64,000 nucleotides of DNA, from assembly GCA_947497175.1 (NCBI GenBank), contig CANMFM010000013.1:1-64000 (forward strand), written 5' to 3'. The translations under genes were made by a program, and so were the position numbers. Shown piece by piece: positions 1-8,528 of this stretch; position 1 is the first letter of the stretch, and each line of letters starts with the position of its first letter. The notes under the pieces were generated by a model. The model made no database searches. It saw nothing but the letters and a program-made list of their open reading frames with translations, and was not told where the DNA came from. The DNA comes from an uncultured Aquimarina sp. (GTDB taxonomy: Bacteria; Bacteroidota; Bacteroidia; Flavobacteriales; Flavobacteriaceae).

Positions 1-105
1 TTTTTTATACACCAAAATCAAAAACTCCTGTCGTTAGACTTGCCTATAAAACAAGGACACGGTATTTTTATTGAATGTAGAACTTTAACGGGCTACCTGC
101 AATAG
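1..105 (+). CDS. C-terminal end of an unidentified protein (partial)
   Basis: An open frame enters from the left edge in frame 1 and runs 34 codons to a TAG at 103-105. It ends in ...GHGIFIECRTLTGYLQ. There is no start inside the window, so this is presumably the tail of an upstream gene on the same strand as the TlpA-like gene 40 bp downstream. The tail is too short to assign to a family. It could also be chance, since a 34-codon open frame in AT-rich DNA is not strong evidence. Confidence 0.4.
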   Translation, partial: FFIHQNQKLLSLDLPIKQGHGIFIECRTLTGYLQ

Positions 106-144
106 AATATGTATTTTTAGAAATATCAATGAACAATCTCATAT

Positions 145-648
145 ATGAAAAGGCTATTTCGGTTTATGATACTTATTATAATAGGTATTAGCGCATTTTA
201 TCTATTTACCAAATATGCTGGAGTCGATGAGGGTGAGCAGGCTCCTGATTTTGAAGCAACTTTAGTCGATGGCACACCTTTTAAATTGTCTAATTTACAA
301 GGGAAATATGTCTTACTTGATTTCTGGGGCTCATGGTGTCCCCCTTGTCGAAGAGAAAACCCTAAATTGGTTCAACTTCATCAAAAATATTCAGATAGAC
401 TTACTATAGTGACCATAGCATTAGAAAAGGATTCTTTGTCCTGGAAAAAAGCATCCAAAAAAGATGGGTTTTTATGGAAAAACCAGATTGTTAATCAGAA
501 CAAATATGTGTTGCTATCTTCAATTGCAAGAAAATACGGAGTCTCTGAAATTCCTGCTAAATTTTTAATTTCTCCAGAAGGAAAATTATTAGGAAAACTT
601 TCTTTTGAAGAAATTGATAATTTGTTTTCTGTAGTAAGAGAATACTAA
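145..648 (+). CDS. TlpA-like thioredoxin-fold thiol:disulfide oxidoreductase, membrane-anchored
   Basis: A 167-residue protein. Residues 4-24 form a hydrophobic N-terminal segment (signal anchor) that should place the domain in the periplasm. The thioredoxin fold of the AhpC/TSA-Redoxin (TlpA/ResA) type follows, with the redox motif WCPPC inside FWGSWCPPCRRENP and a cis-Pro region at SEIPAKFLI. Proteins of this type reduce or shuffle periplasmic disulfides, for example in cytochrome c maturation, or act as stand-alone reductases. No cytochrome maturation gene is adjacent, so the partner is unknown. The gene converges on the acyl-CoA dehydrogenase across a strong hairpin terminator. Confidence 0.85.
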   Translation: MKRLFRFMILIIIGISAFYLFTKYAGVDEGEQAPDFEATLVDGTPFKLSNLQGKYVLLDFWGSWCPPCRRENPKLVQLHQKYSDRLTIVTIALEKDSLSWKKASKKDGFLWKNQIVNQNKYVLLSSIARKYGVSEIPAKFLISPEGKLLGKLSFEEIDNLFSVVREY

Positions 649-651
649 AAT

Positions 652-690
652 ATAATAGCCCAAACTAGTAGTAATAATTTGGGCTATTAT
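652..690. terminator. Bidirectional hairpin terminator between convergent genes
   Basis: A perfect 13-bp inverted repeat (652-664 and 678-690, core AGCCCAAA/TTTGGGCT) with a 13-nt loop lies between the convergent TlpA-like gene (ends 648) and acyl-CoA dehydrogenase gene (ends 712). Flanking A- and T-rich stretches allow it to act on both strands. Confidence 0.75.
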
Positions 691-711
691 TATAAGTAAT
701 TCTTAATTTGC

Positions 712-1854
712 TTAGTCCTTAAATATACTTCTTGATATTACAATCTTCTGAATTTCACTCGTCCCTTCGTAAATCTGTGTGATTTTGGCATCCCTCATTA
801 ATCGCTCCACGTGGTACTCTTTTACAAAACCGTTACCACCATGTACTTGTACGGCTTCAACAGTAACATCCATCGCTACTTGAGAAGCGTATAGTTTTGC
901 CATAGCACCAGATAAATCGTAATTTTCATGATTGTCTTTGTCCATTGCAGCTTTATACACTAACATCCTGGCGGCTTCTATTTGCGTATGCATATCCGCA
1001 AGTTTAAAGGCTATAGCTTGATGGTTCATAATCTCAGTCCCGAAAGCTTTTCTTACCTTAGAATATTCTTTGGCTAATTCATATGCACCGGCGGCAATAC
1101 CCAATGCCTGTGCAGCGATACCGATACGTCCTCCGGCAAGAGTTTTCATTGCAAATTTAAAACCAAAACCATCTTCTCCAATACGATTTTCCTTTGGAAC
1201 TTTGACATCGTTAAAAATAAGAGAATGAGTATCACTACCGCGTATTCCAAGTTTATCTTCTTTTGGGCCAACTTCAAAACCTTCCCATCCTTTCTCTACT
1301 ATAAATGCATTGATACCTCTATGCTTTTTTTCTTTATCAGTTTGAGCAATTACCAAATAGTAATCTGAACTTCCCCCATTGGTAATCCAGTTTTTGGTTC
1401 CGTTTAAAATATAATGATCTCCTTTATCTATGGCAGTTGTTTTTTGCGAGGTAGCATCACTTCCAGCTTCAGGTTCAGATAAACAGAATGCTCCGATGGA
1501 TTCACCAGTTGTCAATTTAGATAAATATTTTTCTTTTTGTTCAGGAGTTCCGTAGGTGTCAAGTCCCCAGCATACCAAAGAATTATTTACAGATACGATT
1601 ACAGAACAAGAGGCGTCAATTTTGGATAGTTCTTCCATTGCCAAAACATAAGAAATGGTATCCATGCCACCTCCGCCGTATTCTGGAGAAGCCATCATTC
1701 CTAAAAAGCCAAGTTCTCCCATCCTTTTCACTTGTTCGGTCGGAAATTCTTGTTTATTGTCTCGTTCGATCACTCCTGGAAGTAATTCAGCTTTTGCAAA
1801 ATCGCGAGCTGCATCGCGTATCATTAATTGTTCTTCGGATAATTTAAAGTCCAT
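712..1854 (-). CDS. Acyl-CoA dehydrogenase (short-chain/butyryl-CoA type)
   Basis: A 380-residue FAD enzyme of full family length. It catalyses alpha,beta-desaturation of acyl-CoA in fatty-acid or branched-chain amino-acid catabolism and passes electrons to ETF. Visible features are the N-terminal helical domain (LSEEQLMIRDAARDFA), the mid-domain signature CLSEPEAGSDA, the C-terminal signature QVHGGNGFVKEYHVERLMRD, and IYEGTSEIQ, whose Glu near residue 363 is the usual catalytic base of short- and medium-chain members. It stands alone, convergent with the TlpA-like gene. A single -7 promoter element lies about 95 bp upstream. The exact chain-length preference cannot be read from sequence. Confidence 0.93.
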   Translation of the reverse strand: MDFKLSEEQLMIRDAARDFAKAELLPGVIERDNKQEFPTEQVKRMGELGFLGMMASPEYGGGGMDTISYVLAMEELSKIDASCSVIVSVNNSLVCWGLDTYGTPEQKEKYLSKLTTGESIGAFCLSEPEAGSDATSQKTTAIDKGDHYILNGTKNWITNGGSSDYYLVIAQTDKEKKHRGINAFIVEKGWEGFEVGPKEDKLGIRGSDTHSLIFNDVKVPKENRIGEDGFGFKFAMKTLAGGRIGIAAQALGIAAGAYELAKEYSKVRKAFGTEIMNHQAIAFKLADMHTQIEAARMLVYKAAMDKDNHENYDLSGAMAKLYASQVAMDVTVEAVQVHGGNGFVKEYHVERLMRDAKITQIYEGTSEIQKIVISRSIFKD

Positions 1855-1947
1855 ATTTCTTTATAATTTACTGTGCGTGCATAACACACAAATTTCGGTT
1901 TTTGATGAAAATAAATCGAGATAACTTCGATATTTTTATTAATCCTA

Positions 1948-1955
1948 CAAATATA
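1948..1955 (-). promoter_or_regulatory. Candidate -7 element of the acyl-CoA dehydrogenase promoter
   Basis: On the minus strand this reads TATATTTG, a perfect match to the Bacteroidota sigma-A -7 consensus TAnnTTTG. It would start transcription about 85-90 nt before the ATG at 1854. No convincing TTTG -33 element is seen at 17-23 nt spacing, so the call rests on the -7 box alone. Confidence 0.4.
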
Positions 1956-2114
1956 GTTGATAATATAATAGTTTTAATGTTTTTTTTATTTTTTGACAGT
2001 ATCATTTTTTTAATTTATAAGTTTAAAAAACAAATTGATATAATCTAATATAATTGAATGTTCCGAATCGAAAAAAGTGAAATAATACAACTATAATTTT
2101 ATTTTATTTAGGCT

Positions 2115-2141
2115 TTTGCCATGTTTAGTTTTTTATATTTG
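2115..2141 (+). promoter_or_regulatory. Candidate promoter of the glutamate dehydrogenase gene
   Basis: TATATTTG at 2134-2141 matches the Bacteroidota -7 box. A TTTG lies at 2115-2118, with a slightly short 15-nt spacer. The inferred transcript starts near 2148 and has a leader of about 165 nt. The divergent 442-bp gap (1855-2296) also contains the opposite promoter, a terminator-like hairpin at 2205-2230 and a 13-bp palindrome at 2250-2262. No other gene is evident there. Confidence 0.45.
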
Positions 2142-2204
2142 TGAGGTCGCTTATCGACAATAGTTCAATGTGTAGTAATATTCATTCAGATGACTCAGCT
2201 CTAA

Positions 2205-2230
2205 CCTCCGTTTGGGGGATTATTTTTATT
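2205..2230 (+). terminator. Attenuator-like hairpin in the dehydrogenase leader
   Basis: CCTCC (2205-2209), a GTTT loop and GGGGG (2214-2218) form a short G/C-rich hairpin with one G-U pair, followed by the T-rich run TTATTTTTATT. It lies after the predicted promoter and about 80 nt before the coding start, so it would sit in the 5' leader. It could attenuate transcription or simply be incidental. Confidence 0.3.
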
Positions 2231-2311
2231 AAACAGTCAATACTTACTTATACTAGTAGTATTGTTTACAGAGCGCAGTGTTAAGTACCTAATAAATTGA
2301 AATCATTATCA

Positions 2312-3538
2312 ATGAAAGAACTATTAAAAAAATATGAAAATAAAACTCCAGAAATTGTCTTTAATTGGAGAGATTCTGAAACAGAAGCAGAAGGTTGGAC
2401 TGTTATAAATTCGTTGCGAGGAGGTGCTGCAGGAGGTGGGACTAGAATGCGCAAAGGACTTGATATGAATGAAGTACTTTCTTTAGCAAAAACGATGGAG
2501 GTAAAATTTACAGTATCCGGCCCAGAAATCGGAGGCGCTAAATCTGGAATTAATTTTGATCCTAATGATCCTCGTAAGAAAGGAGTACTTAAACGTTGGT
2601 ACAAGGCTGTATCTCCTCTTTTAAAAAGTTACTATGGTACCGGGGGAGATCTAAATGTTGATGAAATTCATGAAGTTATTCCAATTACAGAAGAATGTGG
2701 GGTTTGGCATCCTCAAGAAGGTGTATTTAATGGGCATTTTCAGCCTTCAGAGGCCGATAAAATAAATAGAATCGGGCAGCTGCGACAAGGGGTTATTAAA
2801 GTATTAGAAAATACTACCTTTTCTCCTGATGTTTCTAGAAAATATACTGTAGCCGATATGATTACAGGGTATGGTGTAGCAGAGGCCGTACGACATTACT
2901 ATGATATTTATGGAGGAAATGTAAACGGAAAAAGAGCCATAGTGCAAGGTTTCGGAAATGTGGGCTCCGCAGCGGCATATTATCTTTCTGAGATGGGAGC
3001 TAAAGTTGTGGGGATAATAGATCATGCCGGAGGACTTATAAAGGAAGAAGGGTTTTCTTTTGAAGAAATAAAACAGTTATATCTTAATAAAAAAGGAAAT
3101 AAGCTCTTTAGCGAATCATTAATTTCTTTCGAGGAAATGAATGAAAGAATCTGGTCATTACCCACAGAAATTTTTGCTCCTTGTGCAGCGTCTAGATTAA
3201 TCACTAAGGATCAGATTACAAATATGATAAGTGCAGGTTTAGAAGTGATTTCTTGTGGGGCTAATGTTCCTTTTGCTGACAAAGAAATATTCTTTGGGCC
3301 AATTATGGAATATACAGATGAAAGAGTGAGTTTAATTCCTGATTTTATTTCTAATTGTGGAATGGCCAGAGTTTTTGCGTACTTTATGGAGCGTAAAGTG
3401 CAAATGACAGATGAGGCAATTTTTAAAGACACTTCAGAAACCATAAAAAAAGCGATAGAAAACACATATAATACCTTACAAACAAAAACGAATATAAGTA
3501 AAACAGCGTTTGAGATAGCTCTTAAACAACTGATATAA
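2312..3538 (+). CDS. Glu/Leu/Phe/Val dehydrogenase family (NAD(P)-dependent amino-acid dehydrogenase)
   Basis: A protein of about 408 residues that deaminates an L-amino acid reversibly to the 2-oxo acid plus ammonium. Visible are the substrate-binding Gly-rich segment RGGAAGGGTRM, the KFTVSGPEIGGAKSGI stretch containing conserved lysines, and the C-terminal Rossmann motif VQGFGNVGSAAA. The open frame extends to a TTG at 2297, but the ATG at 2312 (MKELLKKYENKTPE) is the likelier start. The substrate (Glu versus branched chain) is not decided by what I can see. It is followed 26 bp later by nhaB on the same strand, possibly co-transcribed. Confidence 0.88.
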   Translation: MKELLKKYENKTPEIVFNWRDSETEAEGWTVINSLRGGAAGGGTRMRKGLDMNEVLSLAKTMEVKFTVSGPEIGGAKSGINFDPNDPRKKGVLKRWYKAVSPLLKSYYGTGGDLNVDEIHEVIPITEECGVWHPQEGVFNGHFQPSEADKINRIGQLRQGVIKVLENTTFSPDVSRKYTVADMITGYGVAEAVRHYYDIYGGNVNGKRAIVQGFGNVGSAAAYYLSEMGAKVVGIIDHAGGLIKEEGFSFEEIKQLYLNKKGNKLFSESLISFEEMNERIWSLPTEIFAPCAASRLITKDQITNMISAGLEVISCGANVPFADKEIFFGPIMEYTDERVSLIPDFISNCGMARVFAYFMERKVQMTDEAIFKDTSETIKKAIENTYNTLQTKTNISKTAFEIALKQLI

Positions 3539-3564
3539 TATTAATCGAATAACCAAGTATAACT

Positions 3565-5034
3565 ATGTTTAAATATTTTCTAGGGAACAGCCCGAAATGG
3601 TTTAAAACCGTGATGATCGGATTTTTAATTTTTAATATATTTTCTTATTTCACTTTAGGGGCTACCATTACGGCTTGGTTGTTTATAGGAGAGTTTATTT
3701 TTACTTTGGCAATGGCACTCAAGTGTTATCCATTACAATCCGGGGGATTGTTGGCGATTCAAATTTTAATACTTAATCTTACAACTCCCAAAAATGCCTA
3801 TCATGAGGTAGATCAAAATCTGGAAGTTATTTTGTTATTAGTTTTCATGGTTGCTGGTATTTATTTTATGAAACCTTTACTCATGTACATCTTTAGTAAA
3901 GTGTTTACCAAGATAAAATCCAAAATGGTTCTCTCCTTATTATTTGTGTTTCTGTCGGCGGTACTTTCGGCATTTTTGGATGCATTAACAGTAACTGCGG
4001 TTTTAATAAGTGTTGCCGTAGGATTTTATGGTGTATATCATAAAATCCATTCTGGATCTGGAGACTATGATGATAGCGGGGTGCTTGATAGAAAAGAATT
4101 AAGTGGAGAAACACTAGAGCAGTTTAGAAGTTTTTTAAGAAGTTTGGTGATGCACGGTGTGGTAGGTACTGCACTGGGGGGCGTTTGTACTTTAGTGGGA
4201 GAGCCTCAAAACTTATTGATAGGTGAGAGAATGGGCTGGAATTTTATTGAATTTTTCTTAAAAATGGCACCAATATCAATACCAGTTCTGGGAGCGGGTC
4301 TTTTGACTACAGTAGTTCTTGAAAGTACTAAAGTATTTGGTTTTGGAGCTAAATTACCAGATGTAGCCAGAAGAATTATAGAGAGTTATACTGAAGAAGA
4401 AGATGCAAAGCGATCGGATAAATCCAAATACGGATTGATCGTACAAGCTGTTTCTGCTATCCTTTTGATAATTGGACTAGCGTTGCACCTGGCTCCGGTT
4501 GGTTTTATAGGGTTAGCCCTTATCGTAGTACAAACTGCATTTATGGGAATTATTGATGAACATCAGCTAGGACCTGCCTTTGAGGAAGCACTACCGTTTA
4601 CAGGATTGCTAGTCGTGTTTTTTGTGATCGTAGCGATGATTCATGATCAACATCTATTTTCTCCTATTATTGAATGGGCCTTAACCTTAAAACCAGAAGA
4701 TCAACCTGCCATGTTTTATGTCGCAAATGGAGTGTTATCTATGATAAGCGATAATGTATTTGTAGCTACAGTATATATTGGAGAAGTTAAACAAGCTTTT
4801 GATAATGGTGTTATTACAAGAGATCAATTTGAAAAACTGGCTGTAGCTATCAATACAGGAACAAACCTGCCAAGCGTTGCAACACCTAACGGTCAGGCAG
4901 CATTCTTATTCCTATTAACTTCTTCTTTGGCTCCTTTAATAGGATTGTCCTATACCAGAATGGTTAAAATGGCATTTCCATACACTATAGTACTAGGTGG
5001 GGTGGGTTTACTCGGAATCATATATGTACTATAA
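3565..5034 (+). CDS. nhaB: Na+/H+ antiporter NhaB
   Basis: A 489-residue, highly hydrophobic inner-membrane protein with about a dozen predicted transmembrane segments. It exchanges Na+ for H+, which suits a marine bacterium. The stretches [14 protein letters not shown] and [27 protein letters not shown] are characteristic of NhaB rather than NhaA or NhaD. So are [15 protein letters not shown] and [23 protein letters not shown]. Length and start (ATG, no better upstream start) fit the family. Confidence 0.9.
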   Translation: MFKYFLGNSPKWFKTVMIGFLIFNIFSYFTLGATITAWLFIGEFIFTLAMALKCYPLQSGGLLAIQILILNLTTPKNAYHEVDQNLEVILLLVFMVAGIYFMKPLLMYIFSKVFTKIKSKMVLSLLFVFLSAVLSAFLDALTVTAVLISVAVGFYGVYHKIHSGSGDYDDSGVLDRKELSGETLEQFRSFLRSLVMHGVVGTALGGVCTLVGEPQNLLIGERMGWNFIEFFLKMAPISIPVLGAGLLTTVVLESTKVFGFGAKLPDVARRIIESYTEEEDAKRSDKSKYGLIVQAVSAILLIIGLALHLAPVGFIGLALIVVQTAFMGIIDEHQLGPAFEEALPFTGLLVVFFVIVAMIHDQHLFSPIIEWALTLKPEDQPAMFYVANGVLSMISDNVFVATVYIGEVKQAFDNGVITRDQFEKLAVAINTGTNLPSVATPNGQAAFLFLLTSSLAPLIGLSYTRMVKMAFPYTIVLGGVGLLGIIYVL

Positions 5035-5069
5035 ATACAAAAAACATATACTTAACCTATAGAAATAAC

Positions 5070-5083
5070 GTTAGTATACTAAC
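5070..5083. promoter_or_regulatory. 14-bp perfect palindrome upstream of exbB
   Basis: GTTAGTATACTAAC is self-complementary and ends 20 bp before the exbB ATG. Its position fits an operator for a dimeric repressor controlling the ExbB-ExbD-TonB operon. No regulator is encoded nearby, and the site could be chance in AT-rich DNA. Confidence 0.3.
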
Positions 5084-5103
5084 ACTAAATTAACAAAACT
5101 AAA

Positions 5104-5802
5104 ATGATAAATTTATTTATGCTTGGTGCTTTAGCCCAAAAAGCCAACGAGTCTGCAACTAATGAAGAAAAAACATTATCTATAATGGATCTTCTGCTTA
5201 GTGGCGGAACAGGAGCAATAGTAATTATTGCTATTCTTTTTGTATTGCTGTTTGTAGCTGTTTATATATATTTTGAAAGACTTTTTGCCATAAAAGCAGC
5301 TTCAAAATATGATGAAAGTTTTATGAGTAAGATTAGAGATAATGTTGCCAGCGGTAAAATTGAGGCTGCTAAAATTTTATGTGCACAAACTAATAATCCA
5401 GTGGCTAGATTAACCGAAAAAGGAATTTCTAGAATTGGTCATTCTTTAGAAGATATTAATAAAGCTATTGAAAATGCGGGTCGATTAGAAGTATATAAAT
5501 TAGAAAAAAACGTAAGTATTTTGGCCACAGTTGCGGGAGCTGCACCTATGATTGGTTTTCTAGGGACCGTTATTGGTATGATTTTGGCATTTCATAATTT
5601 AGCATCTAGTTCAGGAACTGCTGATATGGGGGTTCTTGCTGAAGGTATTTACACAGCAATGACGACTACAGTAGGTGGGTTAGTAGTGGGGATTATAGCT
5701 TATATAGGGTATAATCATTTAGTAGTGCGAACTGATAAGGTGATCCATAGCATGGAAGCAAATGCTGTAGATTTCTTAGATTTATTAAACGAACCTGCAT
5801 AG
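5104..5802 (+). CDS. exbB: ExbB/TolQ/MotA-family proton channel subunit
   Basis: A 232-residue inner-membrane protein with a short N-terminal segment, a first transmembrane helix (about residues 35-60), a cytoplasmic helical loop, and two further helices. One contains the conserved ATVAGAAPMIGFLGTVIGM, and the other TTTVGGLVVGIIAYIGYN. With ExbD it forms the proton-driven motor that energises TonB-dependent outer-membrane transport. It is the first gene of a tight operon with exbD (1-bp gap), the TonB-like gene (2 bp) and folC (5 bp). Confidence 0.92.
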   Translation: MINLFMLGALAQKANESATNEEKTLSIMDLLLSGGTGAIVIIAILFVLLFVAVYIYFERLFAIKAASKYDESFMSKIRDNVASGKIEAAKILCAQTNNPVARLTEKGISRIGHSLEDINKAIENAGRLEVYKLEKNVSILATVAGAAPMIGFLGTVIGMILAFHNLASSSGTADMGVLAEGIYTAMTTTVGGLVVGIIAYIGYNHLVVRTDKVIHSMEANAVDFLDLLNEPA

Positions 5803-5803
5803 T

Positions 5804-6196
5804 ATGAATTTAAGAGGAAGAAATAAAGTAAGTCCGGAGTTTAGTATGTCATCGATGACCGATATCGTATTTCTGTTATTGGTTTTTTTCTTACTAACTT
5901 CTCCTGCAATTACACCTGAAGCTTTGGATTTAGTACTTCCAAAGGCCAAAGGTAAAAGTTCTAATGTGCAGAACATATCCGTTAGTATTACCAATAAGTT
6001 ACAATATTATATTGATGATGAAAGAATAAGCCAAAGTCGCTTAGAATCCATGTTGTTATCTCGTCTGGAAGGACAAAACGAGCCTACTATTATATTGAGA
6101 GCTGAAGAAGGAGTTCCAATAGAAAAAGCAGTAGGTGTTATGGATATAGCAAATCGGAATAAATTTAAAGTGATATTAGCTGTGAAACCCGAATAG
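5804..6196 (+). CDS. exbD: ExbD/TolR-family biopolymer transport protein
   Basis: A 130-residue protein with a short cytoplasmic N-terminus and one transmembrane helix starting at SMTDIVFLLLVFFLLTSP. The Asp in MTDI is the family's proton-carrying residue. A periplasmic domain ends in KFKVILAVKPE. It is the motor partner of ExbB immediately upstream and feeds the TonB-like protein immediately downstream. Confidence 0.92.
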   Translation: MNLRGRNKVSPEFSMSSMTDIVFLLLVFFLLTSPAITPEALDLVLPKAKGKSSNVQNISVSITNKLQYYIDDERISQSRLESMLLSRLEGQNEPTIILRAEEGVPIEKAVGVMDIANRNKFKVILAVKPE

Positions 6197-6198
6197 AA

Positions 6199-7086
6199 AT
6201 GATAAAGCTCGATACAAAACATAAAAGAAAATCCTTTGTGTTAACAGTAATCTTACACATAGGAATCATTTTTTTATTATTCTATCTGGGCTTAAGTTAT
6301 ATTGATCCGGAGGAAGATAGTGGTATTGCGTTAAATTTTGGAACTACAATAACCGGATCGGGTGAAGTTCAACCTAATGAACCTATTAAATCAGCTCCAA
6401 AACAGGCGTCTCAAAAAGCGACACCTGTAACTTCAGATGTACAAGAGAGCGTCCCAGAAATTAGAGATAAAGTGTTGACTCAGGACATAGAAGATGCTCC
6501 GGTGATAGATAAAAAACCAAAGAAAAAAAAGGCAGAACAGCCCCAAAAAAAACCTGAAAAGAAATCTTCAGAACAAAAAACGGTCGAAAAAACAGTTGAG
6601 AAACCTATTAAAAAAGTAGAGCAAAAAAAGCCAGATCCTAAGCCGGACGAATCTACTTTGAAAATCCTCAATAGTTTTTCTAATGGTCCAAAAAGTGATG
6701 GTACCGCAAGAGGTGGTGAAGGAAACGATACATCGCCTGGTGATAAGGGAAATCCTGATGGAGATCCTAATGCCAAGTCGTATTACGGTACAGGTAAGGG
6801 GTTAGATGGAGATGGTAATTATAGACTTGGAGGGCGCAAAGCTTTAAATAAAGAAAAATTTGTTCAAAATTGCAATGAGTCAGGTATCGTAGTAGTTAAG
6901 ATAGAAGTTGATCAGAATGGAAAAGTAATTCGAGCGACCCCTGGAGTAAAAGGAACAACAAATAGCGCATCATGTTTGATGGAGCCTGCAAAAAAGGCAG
7001 CTTTAGCTACACGATTTAATAGTGACACTAAAGCGCCAATAAAACAAGTCGGAACCATTATCTATCAATTTAAACTTTCAGAATAA
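6199..7086 (+). CDS. TonB-family energy transducer
   Basis: A 295-residue protein. It has an N-terminal transmembrane anchor (about 13-32) and a long Lys/Pro/Glu-rich periplasm-spanning region (about 60-150, many KKP and PEKK repeats). A Gly/Asp-rich linker (about 160-210) leads to a C-terminal TonB-type domain with VVVKIEVDQNGKVIRATPG and QVGTIIYQFKLSE. It transmits the ExbB/ExbD motion to outer-membrane receptors. Two Cys in the C-terminal domain (NCNESG and ASCLME) could form a periplasmic disulfide. Confidence 0.85.
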   Translation: MIKLDTKHKRKSFVLTVILHIGIIFLLFYLGLSYIDPEEDSGIALNFGTTITGSGEVQPNEPIKSAPKQASQKATPVTSDVQESVPEIRDKVLTQDIEDAPVIDKKPKKKKAEQPQKKPEKKSSEQKTVEKTVEKPIKKVEQKKPDPKPDESTLKILNSFSNGPKSDGTARGGEGNDTSPGDKGNPDGDPNAKSYYGTGKGLDGDGNYRLGGRKALNKEKFVQNCNESGIVVVKIEVDQNGKVIRATPGVKGTTNSASCLMEPAKKAALATRFNSDTKAPIKQVGTIIYQFKLSE

Positions 7087-7091
7087 TATTT

Positions 7092-8309
7092 ATGACATAT
7101 ACCGAGACACTGGATTGGATGTTTGCCCAATTGCCAATGTATCAACGTCAGGGTGCCAGTGCGTATAAAATTGATCTTACGAATACTTTTAGTTTAGCTT
7201 CTTATCTCAACAATCCCGAAACAAAGTTTAAGAGCATTCATGTAGCCGGTACCAACGGAAAAGGTTCTACAAGTCATATGCTGGCCTCAATATTACAAGA
7301 GGCTGGTTATAAGGTTGGGTTATATACATCACCTCATCTCAAGGATTTTAGAGAACGTATTAGAATTAATGGTAAGAAAGTTTCAAAAGAGTATGTAGTT
7401 GCATTTATTGAACAACATCAATCCTATTTTAAAAAGAATCAGTTGTCATTTTTTGAGATGACTGTAGGCATGGCATTTCAATTTTTTGCAGATTCTGATA
7501 TAGATATAGCAGTTGTTGAAGTTGGTTTAGGAGGAAGATTGGATTCTACGAATATCATTACCCCGGAAGTTTCTGTCATTACTAATATAGGTCTTGATCA
7601 CACTCGGTTTCTTGGAAATACCATAGCCGAAATCGCTAAAGAAAAAGCTGGAATAATCAAGGATCATATTCCTGTGGTGATTGGAAGAACTGTCTCTGAA
7701 ACTAAAACCGTTTTTCAAGAAAAAGCCACTATACATAAGAGTGATTTGTATTTGGCCGAAGATTATACTGGACCATTATATGATAGCGATTTAAAAGGGG
7801 ATTATCAAAAAGAGAACATTATAACAGCTTTGCAAACGATTTCTGTCTTACAAGCAAAAGGTTGGCAAATTAAAAAGGAGCAGATTCGAAGAGGATTAGG
7901 TAATGTAATTTCAAATACTGGATTATTGGGGCGGTGGCAGATTCTAAAACAAGCTCCTAAAGTAATTTGTGATACGGCTCATAATGTAGATGGATTACTA
8001 CCAGTTATGAAACAATTAACGAACGAAAAATATGATCAACTTCATTTTGTTTTAGGAGTAGTAAACGATAAAGATTTGAATACTATTTTACCTCTTTTTC
8101 CTAAGGACGCGCAATACTATTTTGCCAAACCTAATATACCTCGAGGATTAGATGAAAAAATATTAAGAGAAAAAGCGTTAAAATTTGATTTAAAAGGAAA
8201 AGAGTATACATCAGTTAAAAAGGCGTACAATGCTGCTTTACAGGATGCTGCATGTCGAGATATAATATATGTAGGCGGAAGTACATTTGTAGTTGCAGAA
8301 ATAATTTAA
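7092..8309 (+). CDS. folC: Folylpolyglutamate synthase / dihydrofolate synthase
   Basis: A 405-residue cytosolic Mur-ligase-family enzyme that adds glutamate to dihydropteroate and/or folates using ATP. Visible are the P-loop HVAGTNGKGSTSHM, the folate-binding GLYTSPHLKDFRERI, VVEVGLGGRLDSTNI, SVITNIGLDHTRFLG, KAGIIK and the C-terminal CDTAHNVDG. It lies 5 bp after the TonB-like gene, so it is probably the last gene of that operon. Confidence 0.93.
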   Translation: MTYTETLDWMFAQLPMYQRQGASAYKIDLTNTFSLASYLNNPETKFKSIHVAGTNGKGSTSHMLASILQEAGYKVGLYTSPHLKDFRERIRINGKKVSKEYVVAFIEQHQSYFKKNQLSFFEMTVGMAFQFFADSDIDIAVVEVGLGGRLDSTNIITPEVSVITNIGLDHTRFLGNTIAEIAKEKAGIIKDHIPVVIGRTVSETKTVFQEKATIHKSDLYLAEDYTGPLYDSDLKGDYQKENIITALQTISVLQAKGWQIKKEQIRRGLGNVISNTGLLGRWQILKQAPKVICDTAHNVDGLLPVMKQLTNEKYDQLHFVLGVVNDKDLNTILPLFPKDAQYYFAKPNIPRGLDEKILREKALKFDLKGKEYTSVKKAYNAALQDAACRDIIYVGGSTFVVAEII

Positions 8310-8326
8310 TTTTTCTTTAAAATTCT

Positions 8327-8357
8327 TTTGGTAGACTATAAAACTGTCTTATATTTG
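8327..8357 (+). promoter_or_regulatory. Promoter of tRNA-Val
   Basis: TTTG at 8327-8330, a 19-nt spacer and TATATTTG at 8350-8357 form an ideal Bacteroidota housekeeping promoter. It lies 38 bp before the tRNA. Confidence 0.75.
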
Positions 8358-8395
8358 CATCCGCAATAAGGAAGTAGTATTGCAAAAAAACATTA

Positions 8396-8470
8396 GGGCG
8401 CGTAGCTCAGTTGGTTCAGAGCACTTGGTTTACACCCAAGGGGTCAGGGGTTCGAATCCCTTCGCGCCCA
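8396..8470 (+). tRNA. tRNA-Val (anticodon UAC)
   Basis: A 75-nt cloverleaf. The acceptor stem GGGCGCG pairs with CGCGCCC, with discriminator A at 8470. The D arm is GCTC...GAGC, the anticodon arm is CTTGG-TTTACAC-CCAAG (anticodon TAC, valine), and the T arm contains GGTTCGAATCC. The 3' CCA is not encoded. It is flanked by a clear promoter and terminator, so it is a single-gene unit. Confidence 0.97.
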
Positions 8471-8479
8471 CAGAATTAA

Positions 8480-8509
8480 AACCTGAAGATTTTCTTCAGG
8501 TTTTTTTTA
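8480..8509. terminator. Intrinsic terminator after tRNA-Val, also usable by the minus-strand peptidase gene
   Basis: AACCTGAAGA and TCTTCAGGTT form a near-perfect stem with a 3-4 nt loop, followed by T8 on the plus strand. On the minus strand the stem follows the stop of the S9 peptidase gene at 8529 and is trailed by a shorter T run. Confidence 0.85.
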
Positions 8510-8528
8510 TTCTATTAATGTAGTACTA

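Noticed and set aside
1638..1924. Two plus-strand frames antisense to the acyl-CoA dehydrogenase
   Set aside because: They lie opposite a clear full-length enzyme and have no recognisable features.
2297..2311. TTG start for the amino-acid dehydrogenase
   Set aside because: An ATG five codons downstream (2312) gives a family-like N-terminus.
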